64,000 nucleotides of DNA. Origin: Arenibacter catalasegens (GTDB lineage Bacteria > Bacteroidota > Bacteroidia > Flavobacteriales > Flavobacteriaceae). Both the position numbers and the translations under genes were made by a program. The notes beneath the pieces are model-generated. The model saw nothing but the letters and a program-made list of their open reading frames with translations, did no database searches and was not told the DNA's origin. Within the stretch, counting starts at the first letter, position 1, and each line of letters begins with the position of its first letter. The DNA lies in the NCBI RefSeq assembly GCF_002909235.1, contig NZ_PHQQ01000021.1:1-64000 (forward strand). Reading direction: 5' to 3'. Shown in pieces: positions 48,554 through 57,284 of the stretch.

Positions 48554-49464
48554 TTTCTATCTGTTTCTTGTGCTACTTTTTGTAGAAGTTCCTCTAGGTC
48601 ATATTCGTAATCTACCCAAAGGATATCTTCTTTTTTCCTCAGCCATGTTAATTGCCGTTTTGCAAACCTCCGGGTATTCTTCTTTATTTCTGCAATAGCG
48701 GTATCCAAATCATATTCTCCATTAAAATAACTAAATAGCTCTCTATAGCCTACGGTTTGCAGTGCATTTAGGTGCTGTTGTTTTTTTAAGGATTGCACTT
48801 CTTCCAACAGGCCTTGTTCCAACATTATAGCTACTCTTTGGTTTATTCGATCGTAAATAGTCTTCCTCTCCGCGGTTATGCCTAGGGTAATTGAATTAAA
48901 ATTTCTAGAAACTTTTTCTTGGTTAAGGAAGGAGCTGTATGGGAGGCCAGAGCCAATACAGATCTCTAGAGCTCTAATAAGCCTATGTGGGTTGTTTAAA
49001 TCTACTTTGTTGTAATATTCGACATCTAAAGATTTAAGCTTCGCCTGGAGGCTTAAAATTCCTTCGTCTCTTAAGGTACTGTTCAGTGTTTCGCGCACTT
49101 CCGGGTCTATTGTGGGAAAATTATCCAGGCCGTTTTTAATGGCATCAACATATAATCCACTGCCACCGACCATTACAACAATATCGTGTTGTTCAAAGAG
49201 TATTTCTAGCTTTTTTAGGACCTCCCTTTCAAAGTCCCCAACGGTGTATTCTTCAAATATACTTTTATGCTGAATAAAATGATGGGGAACGGATGCTAAT
49301 TCATCCACTGATGGTACCGCGGTCCCAATGGACATTTCTTTAAAGAACTGACGGGAATCGGCTGAAATGATCTCGGTACCGTAATGTTTGGCTATGGCAA
49401 TGGCCAAGGATGTCTTTCCAATTGCAGTTGGTCCAACAACGCTAATAAGATTTTTTCCCTTCAT
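48550..49464 (-). CDS. miaA: tRNA dimethylallyltransferase
   Basis: 304 residues. P-loop GPTAIGKTSLAIAIA, SADSRQFFKEMSIGTA, VGGSGLYVDA and NPHRLIRALEI are hallmark stretches. It adds a dimethylallyl group to A37 of tRNAs that read UNN codons. It overlaps the channel gene by one base upstream and gntK by four downstream, an operon of unrelated functions. Confidence 0.96.
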   Translation of the reverse strand: MKGKNLISVVGPTAIGKTSLAIAIAKHYGTEIISADSRQFFKEMSIGTAVPSVDELASVPHHFIQHKSIFEEYTVGDFEREVLKKLEILFEQHDIVVMVGGSGLYVDAIKNGLDNFPTIDPEVRETLNSTLRDEGILSLQAKLKSLDVEYYNKVDLNNPHRLIRALEICIGSGLPYSSFLNQEKVSRNFNSITLGITAERKTIYDRINQRVAIMLEQGLLEEVQSLKKQQHLNALQTVGYRELFSYFNGEYDLDTAIAEIKKNTRRFAKRQLTWLRKKEDILWVDYEYDLEELLQKVAQETDRK

Positions 49465-50291
49465 TAATCTTCACTTAATCTATGCCCACATTGCCTACAG
49501 TAATGGGCATCTATACGCATAATTTCTGTGCCACAATCCGGGCAGGTTCTCCCAGTGTCAATATTTTTTTTATTGATTGCGGCAGAAGTATATTCGGCAG
49601 ATACAATTCCTGTAGGTACTGCAATTACCCCATAACCAATGATCATAATCAAGGTGGCGATAAATTGCCCCAAGGGGGTTTCTGGAGAAATATCTCCATA
49701 GCCAACTGTAGTTAAGGTAACAATGGTCCAATACACACTGTGTGGGATACTAGAGAAACCATGGGTAGGCCCTTCAACGATGTACATCACCGTTCCCAAT
49801 AAAACGGATATTACAATAACAAAGAATACAAAAACAAAGATTTTGGTTCTACTGGCATGTAGTGCTCTTATTAGATTATTGGATTCTCCTACAAAACGTA
49901 CCAACTTTAATATTCTAAAAACCCTTAACAATCTTAAAATACGAAAAGCGGTAATGTATTGGGAACCGATTAGGAAAAGGGAAAGGTATTTGGGTATGGT
50001 GGATAGCAAATCTACAATACCGAAAAAACTAAAAATATATTTTTTGGGCCGGTTGATAGAAACAATTCGTAATATGTATTCAATGGAAAAAAGAATTGTC
50101 ACAATCCATTCCGAAAAGTTTAGAAACCTATGATGCTTTTCGTCAAAGGTGGGGATGCTTTCCAGCATTACGATGATAACACTATAAACTATTAAAACTA
50201 GTAAAAGGATGTCAAAGAGTTTTCCGGCAGGAGTATGTGTCCCGTAGATTACTTCGTGTATCTTCTGTTTCCAACTTCTTTTTAGTTTCAA
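49464..50291 (-). CDS. Voltage-gated-type potassium channel with zinc ribbon
   Basis: 275 residues. Six membrane segments are visible, with S4 carrying arginines every third residue (FRILRLLRVFRILKLVRF, 116-133), a pore helix and the selectivity filter TTVGYGD (194-200). After S6, the C-terminus has a zinc-ribbon-like Cys250-x2-Cys253 ... Cys265-x2-Cys268. It should conduct K+ across the inner membrane with voltage sensitivity. The zinc ribbon may serve tetramer assembly or ligand control. It begins 3 bases after the exonuclease gene's stop. Confidence 0.92.
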   Translation of the reverse strand: MKLKRSWKQKIHEVIYGTHTPAGKLFDILLLVLIVYSVIIVMLESIPTFDEKHHRFLNFSEWIVTILFSIEYILRIVSINRPKKYIFSFFGIVDLLSTIPKYLSLFLIGSQYITAFRILRLLRVFRILKLVRFVGESNNLIRALHASRTKIFVFVFFVIVISVLLGTVMYIVEGPTHGFSSIPHSVYWTIVTLTTVGYGDISPETPLGQFIATLIMIIGYGVIAVPTGIVSAEYTSAAINKKNIDTGRTCPDCGTEIMRIDAHYCRQCGHRLSED

Positions 50292-50294
50292 AGT

Positions 50295-51662
50295 TTAGTA
50301 TTTAAGTTCTAGAATTTTAAGGACCTTTTTTTTTCTAAGGTAGGATGAAATAATGTGGGTCGTGTTTTCATTTCCTTCCATAGGCGTTATTATGGATTCC
50401 AAGATATGAATATTATTTATTTGATGGTTTAAATTAAAATAGCCAAAGCCTTTAAAAACACCATCCTTGATTTCAATCCCACAACGTTCGCCAATTTCCC
50501 GCCCCTTATCCATAAGCAAGATGCTCTTTTTTGAAAAACTGTATTTATCAATCGCCTGCCTTGCTCTTTCATTGTAGGCTTCCGCTGGCTCTTGTTTAAT
50601 GCATCCGCCAAGGCAACTGCGGTCCTCATAATGGGAACAGTGCATTTTAGCCTGAGACAGTCCATTTATTTTATTGCACAATTGAAATTCCTCTCTAATT
50701 TTATGAAGGAAATTCTCGGCACCTTGGAAGCTGTTAAAGGTAGCCACCGGTCTTTTTTTAGAGTCTATTGCTGCTACGGTCAGCGCTATATAACCATTCT
50801 CGTTTATGGATTGGTACAGGCCATGCGAAAACAGCCTTTTTTTGTAAAGGGAATTGTATTTAGGTTTGTTTCGTAATAGCTCTGCATTTTCTTTTAGCAA
50901 GGCGGCCAATTCGTTGCCAGTTTTTTCATAAGAAACACTTTTGGTCTCTTTTTGAATTTTTCTGGCTTTTGGACTATTGTTCGTAAAATGCTGATTTACT
51001 CTTTTTTTTATGTTGCTACTTTTGCCCAATAAGATAATATCACCATCCTTATTATGCAGATAGAAGACCCCTGTTTCGGAAGGTAATTCGTCTACCATAT
51101 CCAGCTGCCTAGGTGAAAGTTCACCTTGGGTTTCATTTCTTAAAACACTTTTAATTATCGTTTTGTCTAGATCTTTTGAAAGTAAAAGTTTAAATAGTTG
51201 TAAAGTGGCGAGTGCATCCCCATTCGCCCTATGTCGGTCACTTACTGGTATTCCCAACGAGCGAACCAATTTACCCAGACTATAGGATTCCGCATCCGGC
51301 AGTAATTGTTTGGAAAGTTCAACGGTACATAGGGTCTTACGTTCAAAATTAAACCCTAACCGTCTAAATTCAGTGCGCATTATACGGTAGTCGAACTGAG
51401 CATTGTGCGCAACTATTACTGCGTCTTCCGTAATTTCGACTATGCGCTTGGCTACTTCATAGAATTTAGGGGCCGTACGTAACATATTGTTGTTAATGCC
51501 CGTAAGATTGACTACAAATGGCTGGATTTCTTTTTCAGGGTTTACTAGGCTAATAAATTGATCCACTACTTTATGCCCGTCAAATCTGTGAATAGCAATT
51601 TCCGTAACCCCCTCTTCATTGTACTTTCCTCCCGTGGTTTCAATATCTAAAATGACGTACAT
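50295..51662 (-). CDS. DnaQ-like exonuclease fused to UvrC/Cho-like GIY-YIG region
   Basis: 455 residues. The N-terminal DEDDh exonuclease has Asp6/Glu8 in LDIETTG, AHNAQFD (86-91) and HRANGDA (His144, Asp149). From about 190 a GIY-YIG region resembles UvrC and Cho: GVFY (198-201), LLGK (211-214), Arg221 and Glu258. The second tyrosine of the motif is leucine here. Cys329, Cys342, Cys350 and Cys354 match the UvrC-like cysteine cluster. The role is presumably nucleotide-excision-type or other repair; the nuclease status of the second half is uncertain. Confidence 0.88.
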   Translation of the reverse strand: MYVILDIETTGGKYNEEGVTEIAIHRFDGHKVVDQFISLVNPEKEIQPFVVNLTGINNNMLRTAPKFYEVAKRIVEITEDAVIVAHNAQFDYRIMRTEFRRLGFNFERKTLCTVELSKQLLPDAESYSLGKLVRSLGIPVSDRHRANGDALATLQLFKLLLSKDLDKTIIKSVLRNETQGELSPRQLDMVDELPSETGVFYLHNKDGDIILLGKSSNIKKRVNQHFTNNSPKARKIQKETKSVSYEKTGNELAALLKENAELLRNKPKYNSLYKKRLFSHGLYQSINENGYIALTVAAIDSKKRPVATFNSFQGAENFLHKIREEFQLCNKINGLSQAKMHCSHYEDRSCLGGCIKQEPAEAYNERARQAIDKYSFSKKSILLMDKGREIGERCGIEIKDGVFKGFGYFNLNHQINNIHILESIITPMEGNENTTHIISSYLRKKKVLKILELKY

Positions 51663-51733
51663 GTATTATTTATAATTCGAATTGGTAAACAAAGATACAT
51701 ATTCTGTGGTCAAAGAAATAGCCACAATACCCT

Positions 51734-52387
51734 CTAATTTCTGGCTCCAAAAATAAAACTACCAACGCGTATCATAGTACTCCCCTCGGCAATCGCTATC
51801 TCGTAATCGCCACTCATTCCCATAGAAAGCTCGGTTATATCCGGGAGTTTGGTTTTGGCTTTGTCAAACAAACTTTTTAGCCGCTTAAATTCTTTTCTAA
51901 TTTGTTGTGTGTTATCGGTAAATGTTGCCATGCCCATTAATCCAGCAATCTTAATGTTGCTTAGTTGCAGTAAATCAATAGAGGTAATTATTTCATTTAA
52001 TTCATTCTCGTCAAAACCAAATTTAGTTTCTTCCTCGGCAATGTCAATTTGTAGCAGGCAGGGAATGGTGCGATCGCAATTTTTGGCATGTTTATTAATT
52101 TCCTTCAGGAGTTTTAGGGTATCCACTCCATGGATCAACGATACATATTCGGCCATATATTTAACCTTGTTGCGTTGTAAATGGCCAATCATATGCCATT
52201 GGATATCCTTGGGCAGTACTTCCCATTTCTGAGTCATTTCCTGTATTTTATTTTCACCGAAAACCCTTTGCCCAGCCTTATAAGCTTCCATTATATCCTC
52301 TATGGGCTTGGTCTTGGAAACTGCAACCAGTTTAACATGGACGGGGAGGGATTCCTTGATTTTTTTTAAATTTTCTTTGATGGACAT
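51734..52387 (-). CDS. YggS-family PLP homeostasis protein
   Basis: 217 residues. The PLP lysine is Lys25 in AVSKTKP; FGENKIQEMTQKWEVLP, WHMIGHLQRNK and LSMGMSGDYEIAIAEGSTMIRVGSFIFG are signature stretches. YggS/PLPBP proteins keep vitamin B6 and amino-acid pools balanced rather than catalysing a known reaction. It stands 84 bases downstream of hbd and 71 bases before the exonuclease gene. Confidence 0.95.
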   Translation of the reverse strand: MSIKENLKKIKESLPVHVKLVAVSKTKPIEDIMEAYKAGQRVFGENKIQEMTQKWEVLPKDIQWHMIGHLQRNKVKYMAEYVSLIHGVDTLKLLKEINKHAKNCDRTIPCLLQIDIAEEETKFGFDENELNEIITSIDLLQLSNIKIAGLMGMATFTDNTQQIRKEFKRLKSLFDKAKTKLPDITELSMGMSGDYEIAIAEGSTMIRVGSFIFGARN

Positions 52388-52471
52388 GCACTTATTTTTT
52401 TGACTTTAATCTTTTTTGGGCCATTTTAAACGATCAAATATATAATTGAAATAAAGGGTTTCAATTACCTA

Positions 52472-53359
52472 CTAATTAAACTGTTTTGAAACTTTTTCAG
52501 ACTTTCTGGATTGGGAATAATCATAAAATCCTTCCCCTGATTTAATGCCTAATTTTCCTGCGGTTACCATATTTACCAATAGAGGACATGGCGCATATTT
52601 GGGATTTTTAAATCCGTCATACATAACATTTAGGATAGACAAACAAACATCCAACCCAATAAAATCGGCCAGTTGTAAGGGACCCATAGGGTGCGCCATT
52701 CCCAATTTCATGACGGTATCTATTTCGGCAACACCGGCAACTTTATTGTACAAGGTTTCTATGGCTTCATTGATCATGGGCATTAATATGCGGTTGGCCA
52801 CAAATCCTGGATAATCATTCACCTCCGTAGGGGTTTTTCCAAGTTTTAGAGAGAGTGCCATAATAGTTTTTGTAACCTCATCAGAAGTGTTGTAACCACG
52901 TATGATCTCTACTAATTGCATAATGGGCACAGGGTTCATAAAATGCATTCCTATAACCTTATCCGCCCTTTTGGTGGCCGCGGCTATTTGTGTAATGGAA
53001 ATGGATGAGGTGTTGGTAGCTAAAATGGTGCCTGTCTCGCAGATGGTGTCCAGTTCTTTGAAGATGTTAAGCTTCAAAGTAGTGTTTTCCGTTGCGGCCT
53101 CTATTACCAAGTCTGCCTGTTGAACTCCGTCCGCCAATATGGTGTATGCAGTTATATTTTCCAAGGTAGATTTCTTATCATTTTCGGTGATAAGCCCCTT
53201 GGCTACCATTCGGTCCAGGTTCTTGCCAATGGTCGCTAACCCTTTGTCCAAGGAATCCTGTGAAATGTCTATGAGGTTGGTTTTATATCCATTTTGGGCA
53301 AATACATGGGCAATGCCATTACCCATTGTCCCGGCTCCTATGACTGCTATGTTTTTCAT
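52472..53359 (-). CDS. hbd: 3-hydroxybutyryl-CoA dehydrogenase
   Basis: 295 residues. The NAD-binding AVIGAGTMGNGIAHVFAQ (4-21) is followed by TNTSSISITQIA, GMHFMNPVPIMQLVEIIRG with the catalytic histidine, and the C-terminal MGPLQLADFIGLDVCL. It oxidises 3-hydroxyacyl-CoA to 3-ketoacyl-CoA in butyrate or fatty-acid metabolism. The size fits the stand-alone enzyme. It is between the Gfo/Idh oxidoreductase and YggS. Confidence 0.94.
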   Translation of the reverse strand: MKNIAVIGAGTMGNGIAHVFAQNGYKTNLIDISQDSLDKGLATIGKNLDRMVAKGLITENDKKSTLENITAYTILADGVQQADLVIEAATENTTLKLNIFKELDTICETGTILATNTSSISITQIAAATKRADKVIGMHFMNPVPIMQLVEIIRGYNTSDEVTKTIMALSLKLGKTPTEVNDYPGFVANRILMPMINEAIETLYNKVAGVAEIDTVMKLGMAHPMGPLQLADFIGLDVCLSILNVMYDGFKNPKYAPCPLLVNMVTAGKLGIKSGEGFYDYSQSRKSEKVSKQFN

Positions 53360-53429
53360 TATGGTATGTTTTTACCTAGAATTTAGACCCAATAGCTTAC
53401 TTGGGCATTTTTAACATTAATCCTATCTT

Positions 53430-54398
53430 TTATTTCTTTTGAAACGATTTAATGACTTCTAAAGCAACCCTTAATGCGCGGGTACCCTGTTCTAGGGTGA
53501 CCACAGGGACCGTATTGTGGTTAATAGCGTCTGCAAAAGTTTCCAATTCTTCCAGAATGGCATTGTTTGGGGCTATATCCGGGTTTTCAAAATAAATCTG
53601 TTTTTTTAAACCTTCGGCATTCTGTAAGATCATATCAAAATCTCCTGGTTTTTCAGGAGCATCTTTCATTTTAACCACTTCCACCTTTTTCTCCAGAAAA
53701 TCCACAGCGATATAAGCATCTTTTTGGAAAAAGCGCGACTTTCGCATGTTTTTCAAGGAAATTCTACTGGCCGTTAGGTTGGCAACACAGCCATTTTCAA
53801 ATTCGATTCTGGCATTTGCAATATCCGGGGAATTACTGATAACGGATACCCCGCTGGCATTAATTTGTTTTACCTCGGATTTTACAACACTTAGTATGGC
53901 ATCGATATCATGGATCATTAAATCCAAAACAACAGGTACGTCGGTACCCCTGGGGTTAAATTCGGCCAATCTATGGGTTTCAATGAACATAGGGTTGTTA
54001 ATGTTCTCTTTTACTGCCATAAAAGCGGGATTAAATCTTTCCACATGGCCCACCTGGCCTTTCACCCTATATTTTATCTCTAACTCCAATAACTCATTTG
54101 CCTCTTGTAATGTATTGGTGATGGGTTTTTCAATAAAGACATGTTTCCCTTTTTCCATTGCTTTCTTGGCGCAATCGAAATGAGAAAGGGTAGGGGTTAC
54201 AATGTCTATAACGTCAACGGCATCTATTAATTTGTTTATGTTGTCGAAAAAAGTATAACCGAATTCGGCTTCCACTTTTTTGCCATTAATGACATCCGGG
54301 TCGTAAAAACCTACTAAATTATATTTTTGGGACTCATTGAGTAATCTAAGATGAATTTTTCCTAAATGTCCTGCTCCGAGGACGCCAACATTAAGCAT
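53430..54398 (-). CDS. Gfo/Idh/MocA-family oxidoreductase
   Basis: 322 residues. The N-terminal Rossmann domain has VGVLGAGHLGKIHLRLL; DVIDIVTPTLSHFDCAKKAMEKGKHVFIEKPIT carries the EKP lysine used in catalysis. HVERFNPAFMAV and LMIHDIDAIL (His-Asp-x-Asp region) follow in the second domain. Family members oxidise sugars or sugar derivatives with NAD(P). The substrate is unknown and no sugar operon surrounds it. A -7 element lies 16 bases before the start. Confidence 0.92.
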   Translation of the reverse strand: MLNVGVLGAGHLGKIHLRLLNESQKYNLVGFYDPDVINGKKVEAEFGYTFFDNINKLIDAVDVIDIVTPTLSHFDCAKKAMEKGKHVFIEKPITNTLQEANELLELEIKYRVKGQVGHVERFNPAFMAVKENINNPMFIETHRLAEFNPRGTDVPVVLDLMIHDIDAILSVVKSEVKQINASGVSVISNSPDIANARIEFENGCVANLTASRISLKNMRKSRFFQKDAYIAVDFLEKKVEVVKMKDAPEKPGDFDMILQNAEGLKKQIYFENPDIAPNNAILEELETFADAINHNTVPVVTLEQGTRALRVALEVIKSFQKK

Positions 54399-54414
54399 AT
54401 TTGTTTATTTTCTT

Positions 54415-54422
54415 CAAAAATA
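54415..54422 (-). promoter_or_regulatory. -7 element of Gfo/Idh gene
   Basis: TATTTTTG on the minus strand fits TAnnTTTG, 16 bases before the ATG, the same spacing as at dapF and bamD. Confidence 0.5.
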
Positions 54423-54640
54423 AGGATAGTTTGCAAGTTTAAGGGCTTTAAAAATAAAAGTTGGGTTTTATATCCCATCTTTAGTGCGATAATTTAAAAC
54501 CATTAAAAAAGATAAAACAAGCGTGGGCAATACAGCTTTGGATTGGGTAGTTGAAAATAAATCTACCCGCATTTAATAGAATGAGTTAGATTGCAGCATG
54601 TAATTTAAACGATTTTTTCATTTTAAGTTTTTCATTTTTT

Positions 54641-54648
54641 TAACTTTA
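54641..54648 (+). promoter_or_regulatory. Probable -7 element of pcm
   Basis: TAACTTTA, one base from TAnnTTTG, lies 18 bases before the TTG start chosen for pcm. Confidence 0.35.
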
Positions 54649-54666
54649 CGGACCAAAACCAAACAA

Positions 54667-55308
54667 TTGAAGGATACATTAAAACATCGCGGAATGCGTA
54701 ACAAATTGGCAGACATTCTTGCGGAAAAAGGAATTCTGGATAATGCCGTACTAAATGCTATTCGCGCTGTACCAAGGCACTTATTTTTGGATAGTAGTTT
54801 TGAGGACCATGCCTATCAGGACAAAGCATTTCCAATTGGGGCGGACCAAACAATATCCCAGCCCTATACTGTGGCCTTTCAGTCAGAACTTTTACAGGTT
54901 AAGCCTAACCATAAAATATTGGAAATAGGGACGGGTAGTGGTTACCAAACTGCAGTATTGTTAAAACTGATGGCTAAAGTTTATACTATTGAGCGCCAAT
55001 TGGAACTCTTTAAAAAAACAAATCTCTTTTTTAAGAAGATGGGTTACAGGCCCAAAAAAGTAATTTTTGGTGACGGTTATAAAGGATTGCCCGAAGAGGC
55101 GCCTTTTGATAGTATCATAGTAACTGCTGGGGCACCATTTGTGCCAAATCCTTTGTTGGCGCAACTTAAGGTAGGTGGTAGGTTGGTAATACCTGTGGGC
55201 TTGGACGAGCAAATTATGACCTTGTATGTAAGAAAATCGGCCAAGGAATTTGAAAAAAAGGAATTAGGGTCTTTTAAATTCGTCCCTTTATTGGAAGATA
55301 AAAATTAG
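54667..55308 (+). CDS. pcm: Protein-L-isoaspartate O-methyltransferase
   Basis: 213 residues from a TTG start that yields MKDTLKHRGMRNKLADIL, matching family starts; ATG at 54694 is the alternative. SAM motif ILEIGTGSGYQTAVL, FGDGYKGLPEEAPFDSIIVTAGA and IGADQTISQPYTVAFQ are hallmarks. It repairs isoaspartyl damage in ageing proteins. It converges on smpB; a small hairpin (55303-55322) covers both stop codons. Confidence 0.94.
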   Translation: MKDTLKHRGMRNKLADILAEKGILDNAVLNAIRAVPRHLFLDSSFEDHAYQDKAFPIGADQTISQPYTVAFQSELLQVKPNHKILEIGTGSGYQTAVLLKLMAKVYTIERQLELFKKTNLFFKKMGYRPKKVIFGDGYKGLPEEAPFDSIIVTAGAPFVPNPLLAQLKVGGRLVIPVGLDEQIMTLYVRKSAKEFEKKELGSFKFVPLLEDKN

Positions 55309-55316
55309 TTGATCCA

Positions 55317-55778
55317 CTAATTATTAAAACTCTTTTTAATTCTGTCCAGGTTTTTCTTATTATCTCGGTCTTTAATCGTTTCGCGCTTGTCAAATAACTT
55401 TTTACCCTTTGCCAAAGCAATATTTATTTTAGCCAAACCCCTGTCGTTCAGGAAGAGGTTTAAAGGGATTATGGTAAGGCCCGAATTTTTTACCTCTTTT
55501 TCCAGTTTTTTAAGCTCACCACGATTCAAAAGGAGTTTTCGCTCTGCTTTTGGCAAATGGTTGTAATGGGATCCATGGGAATATTCATCTACCTGCATAT
55601 TAATGACAAATAATTCGCCCAGATCATTAAATTCACAAAAACTTTCAGAGATCGAAGCCTTGCTCTCCCGGATAGATTTAATTTCGGTGCCCGATAATAC
55701 AATGCCTGCTGTATAGGTATCCAACAACTCATAATCAAACCGAGCCCTTTTATTTTTTATGTTTATTTTTTTCTGCAT
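55317..55778 (-). CDS. smpB: SsrA-binding protein SmpB
   Basis: 153 residues from ATG 55778 ([20 protein letters not shown]). The frame is open to 56018, but those 80 codons overlap the divergent lipoprotein gene and resemble nothing. [38 protein letters not shown] and [18 protein letters not shown] are signature stretches. It binds tmRNA to rescue stalled ribosomes. The tmRNA gene itself is not in this window. A TATTTTTG element lies just 8 bases before the start. Confidence 0.97.
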   Translation of the reverse strand: MQKKINIKNKRARFDYELLDTYTAGIVLSGTEIKSIRESKASISESFCEFNDLGELFVINMQVDEYSHGSHYNHLPKAERKLLLNRGELKKLEKEVKNSGLTIIPLNLFLNDRGLAKINIALAKGKKLFDKRETIKDRDNKKNLDRIKKSFNN

Positions 55779-55914
55779 ATGTTTGACAAAAATAGAAACA
55801 ATTATCCGATTGGCAATTAGTGCCCACACATAGATTTTGCATTGTGCTTGGATACATGTTTGTTTTTTTTGTAATGACTGGTACATCTTTACGATTAACC
55901 ATAAAATTAATAAG

Positions 55915-56661
55915 ATGAGAATAGTAGTTCCTGTGTTTGTGGTTTTGTTGATTATTTCCTGCAAGGAGAAAGTAAGAACCGCTATTTCTGCCCAAGAAAT
56001 AGTGGATAGGTCTATCAAAGTAAGTGGCGGAGAGTTGTATACTACGAGTGATATTTCCTTTAAATTTAGAGATTATCATTACACCTCGGAATGGGATGAT
56101 GGGAGTAGAATTTTAAAGCGTATTAAACTCACTGATTCCACAAAGGTGGTAGATGAAAAAGGCATCAGTGGATTAAAGCGTTTTGTTAATGATAGCTTGG
56201 TTCCCTTAAAAGATTCGATTGCCAATGTATATGCAAATTCGGTAAATTCTGTCCATTACTTTGGGCACTTGCCCTACGGTCTAAATGATCCCGCGGTTAA
56301 AAAGGAGTTGCTGGGCCAAGTTACGCTGAACGGTAAAGAATATTATAAGCTAAAGGTGACCTTTGATAAAAAGGGGGGAGGGGATGACTATGACGATATT
56401 TATTTGTATTGGTTTAATAAGGAGACTTTTAAGCCCGATTACCTAGCGTATGAATTTCATGTGGATGGCGGTGGAATCCGTTTTAGAGTGGCTTATAATG
56501 AGCGTATCGTAGGAGGAATCCGTTTTGTGGATTACGAAAATTATGAGGCCTCAGCGCAAGATGCCTCAATAATTGGGATCGATGATCTATATGGACGGGG
56601 TGAGTTGAAATTGTTATCAAAAATAGCGTTGGAAGATATTTCCGTAGTGGTGGCCGATTAG
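55915..56661 (+). CDS. DUF6503-like lipoprotein
   Basis: 248 residues from ATG 55915: [16 protein letters not shown] gives a lipoprotein signal with Cys16. The mature part holds [31 protein letters not shown] and a beta-rich body with [21 protein letters not shown]. It resembles an uncharacterised flavobacterial family (DUF6503). It is likely in the periplasm or outer membrane; function unknown. Its end overlaps the converging phosphatase gene by 4 bases. Confidence 0.78.
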   Translation: MRIVVPVFVVLLIISCKEKVRTAISAQEIVDRSIKVSGGELYTTSDISFKFRDYHYTSEWDDGSRILKRIKLTDSTKVVDEKGISGLKRFVNDSLVPLKDSIANVYANSVNSVHYFGHLPYGLNDPAVKKELLGQVTLNGKEYYKLKVTFDKKGGGDDYDDIYLYWFNKETFKPDYLAYEFHVDGGGIRFRVAYNERIVGGIRFVDYENYEASAQDASIIGIDDLYGRGELKLLSKIALEDISVVVAD

Positions 56662-57188
56662 TCCATTTTCAACCTAATATCGGAAGCTTTCCCATTTATA
56701 ATCCGCACAATAAAAAGACTGCTATTATCATAATCGTCCATGTGTTCATATTTTTCTTGCCCCAACATAAGATTTACAAATTCAGGGGTGGTATTACTGT
56801 GTCCGACAATAAGAACGTTCTTGCCTAGGTTCTCTTTTTTAAATTCTTCTAAAATTATCGCTTTGGGGTCATAATATTGAGGGGTTATTTCTTTTTTTAT
56901 GGAGGTAGGGGCTGCGGTCATTGCAGTTCTTTCAAAATCCGTGATGTAAATGGCATCAAGGGCTACGGGGTCAAAAACCTCGGCCCAACGTATTGCCCGT
57001 CCCAATCCGTCCTGGTTCAATTCTGGATCTATATTTTCCGGGTCGCTGCGGTCTTTTTCGGCATGTCTTATAAAATAAAAGGTAGAAATATAATCTTCTG
57101 CATTTTCCAATGGTACCTTGGGTTCATCTTTACAGGCTAGGTTGCCAATAGTTAATGCTAGAATTAATAGCAGTTTTATATTTTTCAT
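56658..57188 (-). CDS. Histidine-phosphatase-superfamily lipoprotein
   Basis: 176 residues from ATG 57188. A lipoprotein signal (MKNIKLLLILALTIGNLAC, Cys19-20) is followed by a phosphoglycerate-mutase-like domain: FYFIRHAEKD with the phospho-accepting His, TDFERTAMTAAPT and VGHSNTTPEFV with the second His. It is located outside the cytoplasm, so a role in central glycolysis is unlikely; an extracytoplasmic phosphatase is the better reading. Substrate unknown. Confidence 0.88.
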   Translation of the reverse strand: MKNIKLLLILALTIGNLACKDEPKVPLENAEDYISTFYFIRHAEKDRSDPENIDPELNQDGLGRAIRWAEVFDPVALDAIYITDFERTAMTAAPTSIKKEITPQYYDPKAIILEEFKKENLGKNVLIVGHSNTTPEFVNLMLGQEKYEHMDDYDNSSLFIVRIINGKASDIRLKMD

Positions 57189-57284
57189 GGTCAATTCTAT
57201 TTTTGGTAAATGATTATTCTAGTAATGTAACTAAAATTACATTAAAAAAGTATGTAGTGCCCGCAGTTTTTTGTTCTTTTGTAT

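Noticed and set aside
48047-51662. Mobile island suspected because of unrelated functions (gntK, miaA, channel, exonuclease)
   Set aside because: Codon use and base composition look like the flanks, the genes are core types and no integrase, tRNA or direct repeat borders them.
55779-56018. 80-codon N-terminal extension of smpB
   Set aside because: It overlaps the divergent lipoprotein gene and resembles no SmpB; the family start is at 55778.
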